Source: Nocardiopsis halotolerans DSM 44410 | GTDB lineage: Bacteria > Actinomycetota > Actinomycetes > Streptosporangiales > Streptosporangiaceae | Reading direction: 5' to 3' | DNA: 49,766 nucleotides | Assembly (NCBI RefSeq): GCF_000341065.1 | Contig: NZ_ANAX01000233.1 | Span: 13,034-62,799 of the forward strand | In this document: positions 33,040 to 41,569 of the stretch, in pieces | How the letters are laid out: each line of letters starts with the position of its first letter | Numbering within the stretch: position 1 is the stretch's first letter | Notes under the pieces: model-generated | The model's database searches: none | What the model was told of the DNA's origin: nothing | Seen by the model: the letters and a program-made list of their open reading frames with translations, nothing else | Translations under genes and position numbers: made by a program

Positions 33040-33113
33040 TAGGCCGGGCAGGACTCGAACCCGCGACCCAGGGATTATGAGTCCCCTGCTCTAACCAACT
33101 GAGCTACCGGCCC
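33040..33113 (-). tRNA. tRNA-Ile (CAU anticodon, lysidine type)
   Basis: A 74-nt cloverleaf read on the minus strand: GGGCCGG acceptor, D-loop AGCTCAGTTGGTTAGAGC, anticodon loop CTCATAA with anticodon CAT, T-arm GGGTTCGAGTCC, and 3' end CCGGCCTA. Anticodon CAT can mean Met or Ile2. The stem-loop GGGGACTCATAATCCC resembles E. coli tRNA-Ile2, whose C34 becomes lysidine, more than elongator tRNA-Met. CCA is not encoded. Confidence 0.9.
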
Positions 33114-33340
33114 GCCGTTATCGGCAAACGCCATCCTAACAGGGTGGGTCCGACGTTTCCCCGCCCAGAATCCGTTAACGGACAGGGCCTCGCGCCCACC
33201 CGGGGCGGAGCCCACGGGGACACGTACTCCGTACCTGCGTCACGGTCCGCGAGAGCGCGCGGTCTAGGGTGGTGAGGTGCGGCGCGCGCCTGGACGGCCC
33301 CCAGCGCCCGGTACCGACGCCGCGTCGGACCCGTTGCTAG

Positions 33341-34369
<1,029 letters not shown>

Positions 34370-34392
34370 CGGGCACCGACCGCCGACGGCAC

Positions 34393-34422
34393 ACGGGCGC
34401 GTTCCGCACGGGACGCGCCCGT
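34393..34422 (+). terminator. Hairpin terminator after mdh
   Basis: ACGGGCGCGT and ACGCGCCCGT form a perfect 10-bp stem with a 10-nt loop, 23 nt after the mdh stop. No T-tract. Separates mdh from the helicase. Confidence 0.65.
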
Positions 34423-34498
34423 CGTCGTCTCCGGGTGCGGAGCGGGCGAGGTGTGCGGCCGTCCCGAGAGGGTTCGCGAAGCAGGCAGTATAGAGACC

Positions 34499-37006
34499 GT
34501 GAGTCTCATCGATGTGCTTCCGGCCGAACCAGAACCCGACTCCCTCTTCGAGGCGTTCGCTTTGTGGGCCGAGGAACGGGGCCTCACCCTCTACCCGCAC
34601 CAGGAGGAGGCCCTCATCGAGGTCGTCTCCGGGTCCAACGTCATCCTCAACACCCCCACCGGTTCGGGTAAGAGCATGGTGGCCACGGGCGCGCTCTTCG
34701 CCGCCCTGGCCCGCGACGAGTGCGCGTTCTACACCGCTCCCATCAAGGCCCTGGTGTCGGAGAAGTTCTTCGACCTGTGCAGGATCTTCGGCACCGAGAA
34801 CGTCGGCATGATGACCGGCGACGCCAGCGTCAACGCCGACGCGCCCATCGTGTGCTGCACGGCGGAGGTCCTGGCCCAGATCGCGCTGGCCGAGGGCGCG
34901 GACGCCGACATCAACACCGTCATCATGGACGAGTTCCACTTCTACGCCGAGCCCGACCGCGGATGGGCGTGGCAGGTGCCGCTCCTGGAGATGCCGCAGG
35001 CGCAGTTCGTGCTGATGTCGGCCACCCTGGGCGACGTCAGCCGCTTCGAGGAGGACCTGGAGAAGCGCACAGGACGTTCCACCGCCGTGGTCGCCTCCGC
35101 CGAGCGCCCCGTCCCCCTCTACTACGACTACCGGGTCACCGCGCTGCACGAGACGCTGGAGGAACTGCTCGGCAGCGGGAACGCGCCCGTGTACATCGTG
35201 CACTTCACCCAGGCGCAGGCCGTCGAGCGCGCGCAGTCGCTGACCAGCATCAACATGTGCACGAAGGAGGAGAAGGCGGCGATCGCCGCGGAGATCGGCA
35301 ACTTCCGCTTCACCACCAGGTTCGGGCGCAACCTGTCCCGGTACGTGCGGCACGGCATCGGCGTGCACCACGCGGGCATGCTGCCCAAGTACCGGCGCCT
35401 GGTCGAACGGCTGGCGCAGGCCGGACTCCTCAAGGTCATCTGCGGGACCGACACCCTGGGCGTGGGCGTGAACGTGCCCATCCGCACGGTGCTGTTCACC
35501 GCCCTGAGCAAGTACGACGGGACGCGGGTGCGCCGCCTGCGCGCCCGTGAGTTCCACCAGATCGCCGGACGGGCCGGACGCGCCGGGTTCGACACCGTCG
35601 GCAACGTGGTGGCCCAGGCGCCCGAGCACGTCATCGAGAACGAGAAGGCGCTGGCCAAGGCCGGTGACGACACCAAGAAGCGACGCAAGGTGGTGCGCAA
35701 GAAGGCACCCGAGGGGTTCGTCGCCTGGGACGAGGCGACCTTCAACAAGCTCATCGAGGCCGAGCCCGAACCCCTGACCTCCCGGTTCAGGGTGAGCAAC
35801 GCCATGCTGCTGAGCGTGATCGCCCGTCCCGGGGACTGCTTCTCGGCGATGCGGCACCTGCTCACCGAGAACCACGACGACCGCCCGACGCAGCGCCGCC
35901 ACATCCACGAGGCGATCGCCATCTACCGGTCGCTGCTGGACGGCGGGATCGTGGAGGCGCTTCCCGAGCCCGACGAGCAGGGGCGCACCGCACGGCTGAC
36001 CGTGGACCTCCAGGCCGACTTCGCGCTCAACCAGCCGCTGTCCACGTTCGCGCTGGCCGCGCTGGAACTGCTGGACAAGGAGTCGCCCACGTACGCGCTG
36101 GACGTGCTCAGCGTGGTGGAGTCCACCCTGGACGATCCCCGGCAGATCCTCGGCGCCCAGCTCAACAAGGCCCGGGGCGAGGCCGTCCAGCAGATGAAGA
36201 TGGACGGCATCGAGTACGAGGAGCGCATGGAGCGGCTGGAGGAGGTCGACTACCCCAAGCCGCTGGAGGAGCTGCTCGGCCACGCCTACGAGGTGTACCG
36301 GCGCGGCCACCCGTGGGTGGGCGACCACCCGCTCCAGCCCAAGACGGTGGCCCGCGACATGTACGAGCGGGCGATGACCTTCACCGAGTACGTGGGTTTC
36401 TACGAGCTGGCCCGCTCGGAGGGGCTGGTACTGCGCTACCTGGCCAGTGCCTACAAGGCGCTCAACCAGACGGTGCCCGACGACGCCAAGACCGAGGAGC
36501 TGCGCGACCTCATCGAGTGGCTGGGCGAGCTGGTCCGCCAGGTGGACTCCAGTCTGCTGGACGAGTGGGAGCAGCTGACCAACCCGGAGGCGGAGGCCCC
36601 GGAGGAGGAGGGCACCGCCGAGGAGAGGGTGCGGCCCGTCACCACCAACGCGCGGGCCTTCCGGGTCCTGGTGCGCAACGAGATGTTCCGCCGCGTGGAA
36701 CTGGCCGCCCGCGGCCGCTACGACGAACTGGGGAAGCTGGACGAGGGCGGGGAGTGGGACTCCGAGGCCTGGGAGGAGGCCCTGGAGGAGTACTTCGAGG
36801 AACACGACGAGATCGGGACCGGCCCGGACGCGCGCGGCCCGGCGATGCTGCTCATCGAGCAGGAGCCGGAGCTGTGGCGGGTACGGCAGATCTTCGCCGA
36901 CCCGGCGGGCGACCACGACTGGGGGATCAGCGCCGAGGTGGACCTGGCCGCGTCCGACGCCGAGGGGCGCGCGGTGGTGCACGTGGTGGACGTCAACCGG
37001 CTGTGA
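34499..37006 (+). CDS. Ski2/Mtr4-like DEAD/DEAH-box RNA helicase with DUF3516 domain
   Basis: 835 aa, the expected size for actinobacterial DUF3516 helicases. Motif I LNTPTGSGKSMVATG, Ia YTAPIKALVSEKF, DExH box IMDEFHFY (near 140), III MSATLGD, IV-V CGTDTLGVGVNVPI, VI QIAGRAGRAGFD (near 355). The C-terminal half is DUF3516. Probably unwinds RNA in decay or processing, ATP-driven and cytoplasmic; not experimentally defined here. I set GTG 34499 (MSLIDVLPAEPEPD) as start because TATAGA (34489-34494) ends 4 nt upstream, suggesting a leaderless transcript; a longer frame from 34451 lacks support. Confidence 0.92.
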   Translation: MSLIDVLPAEPEPDSLFEAFALWAEERGLTLYPHQEEALIEVVSGSNVILNTPTGSGKSMVATGALFAALARDECAFYTAPIKALVSEKFFDLCRIFGTENVGMMTGDASVNADAPIVCCTAEVLAQIALAEGADADINTVIMDEFHFYAEPDRGWAWQVPLLEMPQAQFVLMSATLGDVSRFEEDLEKRTGRSTAVVASAERPVPLYYDYRVTALHETLEELLGSGNAPVYIVHFTQAQAVERAQSLTSINMCTKEEKAAIAAEIGNFRFTTRFGRNLSRYVRHGIGVHHAGMLPKYRRLVERLAQAGLLKVICGTDTLGVGVNVPIRTVLFTALSKYDGTRVRRLRAREFHQIAGRAGRAGFDTVGNVVAQAPEHVIENEKALAKAGDDTKKRRKVVRKKAPEGFVAWDEATFNKLIEAEPEPLTSRFRVSNAMLLSVIARPGDCFSAMRHLLTENHDDRPTQRRHIHEAIAIYRSLLDGGIVEALPEPDEQGRTARLTVDLQADFALNQPLSTFALAALELLDKESPTYALDVLSVVESTLDDPRQILGAQLNKARGEAVQQMKMDGIEYEERMERLEEVDYPKPLEELLGHAYEVYRRGHPWVGDHPLQPKTVARDMYERAMTFTEYVGFYELARSEGLVLRYLASAYKALNQTVPDDAKTEELRDLIEWLGELVRQVDSSLLDEWEQLTNPEAEAPEEEGTAEERVRPVTTNARAFRVLVRNEMFRRVELAARGRYDELGKLDEGGEWDSEAWEEALEEYFEEHDEIGTGPDARGPAMLLIEQEPELWRVRQIFADPAGDHDWGISAEVDLAASDAEGRAVVHVVDVNRL

Positions 37007-37226
37007 GGCGCCTCAGGCCCGGGGACCCGCCTCCGGCTGTGGTCGCGGGGCGGGCCAGGGCCCTGCCGGGGAGTACGGCGGCGGCGGTGGCCGTGGCGTG
37101 GCCGGTTCTCGGGCACGCGGAAGCCGACCCGGGGGATGGCCCCCATATCAAGGAAACACCGCGGACACCGGGCGGCGCCACAGCCGGACGCGACCTGTGG
37201 AGAACCCGCTCAGCCCGGTGGACCGC

Positions 37227-37697
37227 TCAGCCCAGCAGGTGGGCGTTGACCTCGCGCACGCCCCCGGCCAGTCCGGGCCGCTCCACGACCGTCCGGCCCG
37301 CCGTGCGCAGGCGTTCGGCCCCGTCGCAGTCCACGAACAGGGCGGGCTCACGCCAGGCGAACACCACGCGCGGGATCGGCGTGTCCAGGATCAGGGCGGC
37401 GCAGGGCAGCGGTCGGGAGGACCGTGAGCTGCACGGTTCCAGCGACGAGTACAGGGTGGCCCCGTTCAGTCGGGGATCGTCGGCGTCCACCTCGCGCAGG
37501 GCCACCTCCTCCGCGTGGTCGTGGGGGTCCTCCCGGCGGGAGTAGCCCTCGCCGAGGACGGTGCCGTCGGCTGCGACCACGACGCAGCCCACCGAGAACG
37601 CGGTGTTCGAGGGCGGGCAGGAACGGGACAGCTCCACGGTGCGGCGCAGCCAGTGGGCGTCGGCCTCCCCGCCGGACGGCGGCGGACCGGCGCTCAC
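37227..37697 (-). CDS. RibD-like cytidine/deoxycytidylate deaminase-family protein
   Basis: 156 aa. It has the zinc deaminase motif: HAEE (DPHDHAEEVALRE) and PCSSRSSRPLPCAALIL with the Cys pair, as in the N-terminal half of RibD. In RibD the C-terminal half is a reductase; here the reductase is a separate gene directly upstream, and the GTG start of this gene overlaps the reductase stop by 4 bp (GTGA). So the two are translated as a unit. Substrate could be the riboflavin intermediate or a different pyrimidine. No other riboflavin gene is adjacent. Confidence 0.9.
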   Translation of the reverse strand: MSAGPPPSGGEADAHWLRRTVELSRSCPPSNTAFSVGCVVVAADGTVLGEGYSRREDPHDHAEEVALREVDADDPRLNGATLYSSLEPCSSRSSRPLPCAALILDTPIPRVVFAWREPALFVDCDGAERLRTAGRTVVERPGLAGGVREVNAHLLG

Positions 37698-38398
37698 GCG
37701 TCCCCCACAGGGCCCGGGCGGTAGCGCAGGACGGCCACGTCGCCGAGCGCCCTGGTCTCGACCAGCCGCATCGGCGCTTCGGGGGTCTGGGGGAAGGCGG
37801 CGGGCACGACGAAGCGCGGCGCGTCCTCCTCCCCCACGAGGAACGGGGCGATCGCCAGCCGGAGCTCGTCGACCAGCCCCGAGGCGAGGAAGAGGGTGTG
37901 GACGTGTCCGCCGCCCTCGACCAGCAGGCGGGAGACGCCCCGGCCGGCCAGGTCGGCCAGGACGGCCTCGGCCGTGGGAGGGTCCCCGGCGTCCACGACC
38001 TCGGCGGGCGGGTCGTCGGCGGGCCGCCCGGCCAGCGCGCGCCGGGCCGTGTCCGTGCCCGCACCCCCGGTGTAGACGACGGCGCCCGCGTCCCCGGTGG
38101 AGAAGAAGCGCGCGCCGGGGTCGAACCTCCCGCTGCGGGTGACCAGGACCTTGAGCAGGTTCTCGGTGCGTCCCTGCTCGCGTCGGCGCTCGCGCAGGAG
38201 CGGGGAGCGCACCAGCAGGCGGGGGTTGTCGGCGCGCAGGGTGCCCGCGCCGACGAGGATCGCGTCGCACTCCGCGCGGAGTTCGTCGATCTCGGCGAAG
38301 TCGGCGTCGTTGGACAGGCGCAGACGCTCCGGTCCGGCGTCGTCGATGCGTCCGTCGACCGACATGGCGCAGCTGAGGATGGTGTAGGGGCGGTCCAC
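37694..38398 (-). CDS. RibD C-terminal-type pyrimidine reductase (dihydrofolate reductase fold)
   Basis: 234 aa. Pattern of the RibD reductase domain: YTILSCAMSVDGRIDD at the N-terminus, ILVGAGTLRADNPRLLVR (NADPH loop), VTRSGRFDPGARFF, and the C-terminal LLVEGGGHVHTLFLASGLVDEL and APFLVGEEDAPRF. It lies first in a pair with the deaminase gene, so domains that are fused as deaminase-reductase in RibD are here separate and in reversed order. TACAAT lies 6-7 nt before GTG 38398, suggesting a leaderless transcript. The substrate is inferred only from the fold. Confidence 0.9.
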   Translation of the reverse strand: MDRPYTILSCAMSVDGRIDDAGPERLRLSNDADFAEIDELRAECDAILVGAGTLRADNPRLLVRSPLLRERRREQGRTENLLKVLVTRSGRFDPGARFFSTGDAGAVVYTGGAGTDTARRALAGRPADDPPAEVVDAGDPPTAEAVLADLAGRGVSRLLVEGGGHVHTLFLASGLVDELRLAIAPFLVGEEDAPRFVVPAAFPQTPEAPMRLVETRALGDVAVLRYRPGPVGDA

Positions 38399-38904
38399 GC
38401 GCCGATTGTACCGAGGACGCGCGGCTCCGGGCGGGAACGGCCAATCGGGTACCGGGCGCGGGGCCGGGAGCCACGGCGCCGAACGGAGCGGGATTTCTTC
38501 GGCCGCCGTGTCGCATTCCGTGACGGGAGGGAATTGTCGCTCGATATGCGTCGAGGGGCCTTTTTCACCTGGCCACGCACGAGAACGCCCCCCGCCCCGA
38601 GCTGCCCGTGACGGCTACCCCCAGGGGCCACCACAGTCACACGGGAGCACACCCGGAACGCACGAAGCCCGCCCCCGTGGGCCTGTGACCTCGGCACCGC
38701 AGTCCCAATTCCTCGCATAATGGACATTCGGCATATAAGTCCTAGCCAACCCAGGGGCGCCCTCTCGCACACCGCACAGTACTTCCCGGACACACCCTGA
38801 GGAGGAATTTTTGACCTGTATCTGTGACTCGGTTAACAACACCGCTCATGAGGAATACAATCCAGTGATCGGTCACACTTCCCCACCTCAGACAGAGGAC
38901 GGCG
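38399..38904. other. 506-bp divergent region between reductase and methyltransferase
   Basis: No gene supported. It contains a good promoter for the methyltransferase at 38833-38861 (listed separately). Around 38700-38760 is an AT-richer stretch with TAATGG and CATATAAG that looks promoter-like but has no gene attached. A GAGGAGG at 38801 precedes a TTG-started frame that I rejected. Confidence 0.4.
38833..38861 (+). promoter_or_regulatory. Sigma-70 type promoter of the DUF574 methyltransferase gene
   Basis: TTAACA (38833-38838) and TACAAT (38856-38861) with the ideal 17-bp spacer, 43 nt before ATG 38905. One of the best consensus matches in this GC-rich window. Confidence 0.75.
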
Positions 38905-39792
38905 ATGTCTCGATTCACCTCCCCCGATTTCCTGAGGCAGGCGGGGGGCAAACACCTCCGGGCCCATCCCCCGCCCGCCGTCGACCTCACCAGGCCCAGC
39001 CTGGCGCGGCTCCACTCCTTCCACCTCAAGGGCAAGGACCACTTCGAGGTGGACCGGGACCTGGCCACCCGGGCGGAACGGGCCGCACCGGGGTTCCAGG
39101 ACCTCGTCCTGGGCGAGCGCGCCTTCCTCCAACGCGCCGTCCGCCACCTGGGCACCGAACTCGGCATCCGGCAGTTCGTCCAGCTCGGCGCGGGTCTGCC
39201 CGCTCCGGGAGACCCGCACGAGATCGCACACGAGAGCGATCCCGAGGCGCGCGTGGTCTACGCCACCGACGACCCGGTGGTCCTGACCCACCACCTCGCC
39301 CTGATCCGCGACCGGCGCACCACCACGTCGGTGCGGGCCTCGCTCACGGAGCCGAACAAGCTCCTGGACGACCCCGAGGTCCGGGGATTCATCGATCTGG
39401 GGCAGCCCGTGGGACTGCTGCTCACCGGCGTGGTCGCGCACACCGGCGACGATGAGGACCCGGGCGGGCACATCGCGGCCCTGCGCGACGCCCTCGCCCC
39501 CGGCAGCCACATGGTCCTCAGCCACTACTGCCGCCCCGACCCGGCCGCATTCCCCAAGGACGCGGCGCGGGCCGAGCAGCTGGAGCAGGTGTTCGACGAG
39601 CAGCTGGGATCCGGCCGCTGGCGTTCCCGGAAGACCATCGAGACCTTCTTCGAGGGCTGGCGGGTGTCCGAGCCCGGTGTGATCGAGGTCCAGCGCTGGC
39701 GCACGCTGCCCGTGGCCCCGCCCGTGCCCGGCTGCTACCAGATGCCGCAGCGCAACCGACGGCTGCTCCTCGGCGGTATCGGCGGGCTCTGA
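38905..39792 (+). CDS. SAM-dependent methyltransferase, DUF574/PF04672 family
   Basis: 295 aa. Actinobacterial family of predicted S-adenosylmethionine methyltransferases, often present in many copies; targets unknown. Typical blocks: HLRAHPPPAVDLTRPSLARL, DLATRAERAAPGFQDLVLGE, RAFLQRAVRHLGTELGIRQF (family signature), VQLGAGLPAPGDPHEIA (SAM loop with an atypical AGLPAPGDP), VVYATDDPVVLTHH, and LLLTGVVAHTGD. ATG 38905 follows AGAGGACGGCG. It stands alone with its own promoter; in many genomes such genes sit beside XRE regulators, but none is here. Confidence 0.92.
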   Translation: MSRFTSPDFLRQAGGKHLRAHPPPAVDLTRPSLARLHSFHLKGKDHFEVDRDLATRAERAAPGFQDLVLGERAFLQRAVRHLGTELGIRQFVQLGAGLPAPGDPHEIAHESDPEARVVYATDDPVVLTHHLALIRDRRTTTSVRASLTEPNKLLDDPEVRGFIDLGQPVGLLLTGVVAHTGDDEDPGGHIAALRDALAPGSHMVLSHYCRPDPAAFPKDAARAEQLEQVFDEQLGSGRWRSRKTIETFFEGWRVSEPGVIEVQRWRTLPVAPPVPGCYQMPQRNRRLLLGGIGGL

Positions 39793-40118
39793 CCCTCCCC
39801 CGTTCCCTCTCCCCCGCGTCGGAGCCGTTCCGGACCGGCAGCGGGCGAGGGCCGCCCACCCGGATGGGTCCGCCGGAGCCTTCCAGCGGGTCCGGGACCG
39901 CCACCACGGGTGGTGGACGTTCGACCAGGGGATCCCTTCGACACTGGACGGCCAGGCCTCCGCGCCCGGCCGCACGTTCCCCACCACGCCGCCTCCGTCG
40001 TCGCCCGGTGCGACCTCCCGGACGATCCGCCCGGTCGTCCGGTTCCCAGGCCCGGAAGGACCCGGGACACAACGACGACAGGGCCCCTCCCCTGCGGGGA
40101 GAAGCCCTGTCCACCGTG
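39793..40118. other. Gap between methyltransferase and tRNA-Asn
   Basis: About 325 bp, GC-rich, with no supported gene. Its right end holds the terminator of the first tRNA-Asn. Nothing else recognised. Confidence 0.4.
40077..40111 (-). terminator. Terminator of the first tRNA-Asn
   Basis: An 8-bp outer stem (GACAGGGC with GCCCTGTC) encloses an inner CTCCCC/GGGGAG stem, beginning 8 nt after the tRNA 3' end on the minus strand. Confidence 0.8.
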
Positions 40119-40191
40119 CTCCCGCGACTGGACTCGAACCAGTAACCTGCCGGTTAACAGCCGGCTGCTCTGCCGATTGAGCTACGCGGGA
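40119..40191 (-). tRNA. tRNA-Asn (GTT), copy 1
   Basis: 73 nt read on the minus strand. Acceptor TCCCGCG pairs with CGCGGGA, discriminator G, D-arm AGCTCAATCGGCAGAGC, anticodon loop CTGTTAA (anticodon GTT), T-arm CTGGTTCGAGTCCAG. CCA is not encoded. Identical to the copy 234 bp away. Confidence 0.97.
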
Positions 40192-40317
40192 TGGTCTGCC
40201 TCCGCTGGCTCCGGGCCGCGGCGACGCCCCCAGCCTAGCGCCTTCCGGAGGGTGCTCGCGACGTGTTTTCCCGTCACCCGCCGGGTTCCGCACGCGCCAG
40301 GAGGATGGGGACACGCG

Positions 40318-40345
40318 GGGCCCGCCGAACACCGTCAGCGGGCCC
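40318..40345 (-). terminator. Terminator of the second tRNA-Asn
   Basis: GGGCCCGC and GCGGGCCC form a perfect 8-bp stem with a 12-nt loop, 7 nt past the tRNA 3' end. Its sequence differs from the terminator of the other copy. Confidence 0.75.
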
Positions 40346-40352
40346 TCAGGCG

Positions 40353-40425
40353 CTCCCGCGACTGGACTCGAACCAGTAACCTGCCGGTTAACAGCCGGCT
40401 GCTCTGCCGATTGAGCTACGCGGGA
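40353..40425 (-). tRNA. tRNA-Asn (GTT), copy 2
   Basis: Same 73-nt sequence as copy 1. The flank upstream of the 5' end (TGGTCTGCCTCCGCTG, and GGGCCGCGGCGAC beyond it) also matches the flank of copy 1, indicating that the promoter and tRNA were duplicated together while the 3' flank diverged. Confidence 0.97.
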
Positions 40426-40581
40426 TGGTCTGCCTCCGCTGACCCTGGGCCGCGGCGACACATCTAGAGTAGCGCCCTCCGGGAGTGCTCGTGACCGGTG
40501 TCGGCATGTGTGCCGGGGTCCCGACGGGGTAACGTCGAGCACGGATCACGCCGATCGTCTCCAAGGGTGAAGAGGTACACC

Positions 40582-40923
40582 ATGCGTTACCGGATCACGT
40601 TCGCCGCCGGACTCGCCATCGGTTACGTCCTGGGCACACGGGCGGGCAGGGCCCGCTACGAACAGCTCGCCCGCACCGCCCGCAAGGTGGCGGACAGCCC
40701 CGTCGTCCAGGAGGTCGCCGGACTCGTCGGCGCCCAGGTCAGCAGCGCGGGCCGCACCGTCTACGACAAGGCCGTGCACAAGGTGCCGGTCACGTCCCTG
40801 CGCGACTTCCTCGCACGGCCCACGGACGAGGAGATCGAACTCGTCGAGTGGGAGACCCACCGGTCCAACGGCACCCAGCCGCCGGGGGAGAACGGCTCTC
40901 CGGGCACCGGCGAGGACCGCTAG
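40582..40923 (+). CDS. YtxH-like small membrane-associated protein
   Basis: 113 aa from ATG 40582 (AAGAGG 6 nt upstream). The N-terminus ITFAAGLAIGYVLGTRAGRARYEQLA has the short glycine-rich hydrophobic segment and the GTRAGRxRYE motif common in actinobacterial YtxH-like proteins, followed by a helical part and a polar C-terminal tail. Function unknown; probably peripheral to the membrane. Its TAG stop overlaps the GTG start of the next gene (TAGTG), so the two are coupled. Confidence 0.85.
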   Translation: MRYRITFAAGLAIGYVLGTRAGRARYEQLARTARKVADSPVVQEVAGLVGAQVSSAGRTVYDKAVHKVPVTSLRDFLARPTDEEIELVEWETHRSNGTQPPGENGSPGTGEDR

Positions 40924-41444
40924 TGTCCCTGTTCTCCAAGGGCGTGCCCGCCGCGCTGCGCACACGGCTGGAGCGCGGCGAGCGCGTGCTCGCGCACGCG
41001 CCCGTCGCCTCCCTGCCAGGGGAGGACCGGCCCGTCCTGGCCGCCACCACACGCGCCCTGCACCTGCCCGACGGCCGCGCCGTGCCCTGGCAGGACATCG
41101 ACCAGGCCAGCTGGAGCCCCGACGCCTTCACGTTCCTGGAGGAGGGCGCGGGCGAGCACACCGTCCGGCTGCGTTCGGACCCCGACACCGACGGCGTGGA
41201 CTACCGCCGTCTGGCCGAGGCCGTCTCCGAGCGCGTCACCGCGTCCATCCTGGTCAACCGCTTCGTGGCCTTCCCCGAGGCGGACTCCTCCACGGGGTTC
41301 CGGCTGGTGGCGCGCCGCCCTCCGGGAGGCACCGACGTGGCCTGGCGCATCCACCTGGGCGAGGGGGTGGACCCGCGCGACCCGCGCCTGTCCGACGCCG
41401 TCTCCCGGGCCCTGGACGCCCTCCACGACCAGATGGGCGTCTGA
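40923..41444 (+). CDS. Hypothetical protein coupled to the YtxH-like gene
   Basis: 173 aa from GTG 40923. No recognised domain beyond general similarity to conserved actinobacterial proteins: it begins MSLFSKGVPAALRTRLERGE, then VLAATTRALHLPDGRAVPWQDIDQASW, which has the look of a PH-like beta structure (strand, turn and WxxI pattern). SERVTASILVNRFV and VAWRIHLGEGVDPRDPRL follow. Cytoplasmic, no Cys cluster. The one-base overlap with the preceding stop means shared translation. Confidence 0.75.
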   Translation: MSLFSKGVPAALRTRLERGERVLAHAPVASLPGEDRPVLAATTRALHLPDGRAVPWQDIDQASWSPDAFTFLEEGAGEHTVRLRSDPDTDGVDYRRLAEAVSERVTASILVNRFVAFPEADSSTGFRLVARRPPGGTDVAWRIHLGEGVDPRDPRLSDAVSRALDALHDQMGV

Positions 41445-41569
41445 TGAGCTGACCGGACGCGTCGCCGGTGTGGCCGAAGTGCTCCGGCCCCGGACCGGTG
41501 AACCCTGACGGCTGCGGCACTTCCCGTGTCGGGCGTCCGGAGGACGAACGCCCGAACACCCCCGCTCCC

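Noticed and set aside
38811-39455. Open frame from TTG 38811 preceded by GAGGAGG, with an early Cys-rich MTCICDS start
   Set aside because: It overlaps the -35 and -10 of the methyltransferase promoter and then runs in the wrong frame through the methyltransferase; its later part has the Arg/Pro/Gly composition of a shadow frame.
40119-40425. The duplicated tRNA-Asn segments as a CRISPR-like or repeat array
   Set aside because: Only two copies, and they are complete tRNA genes with terminators.
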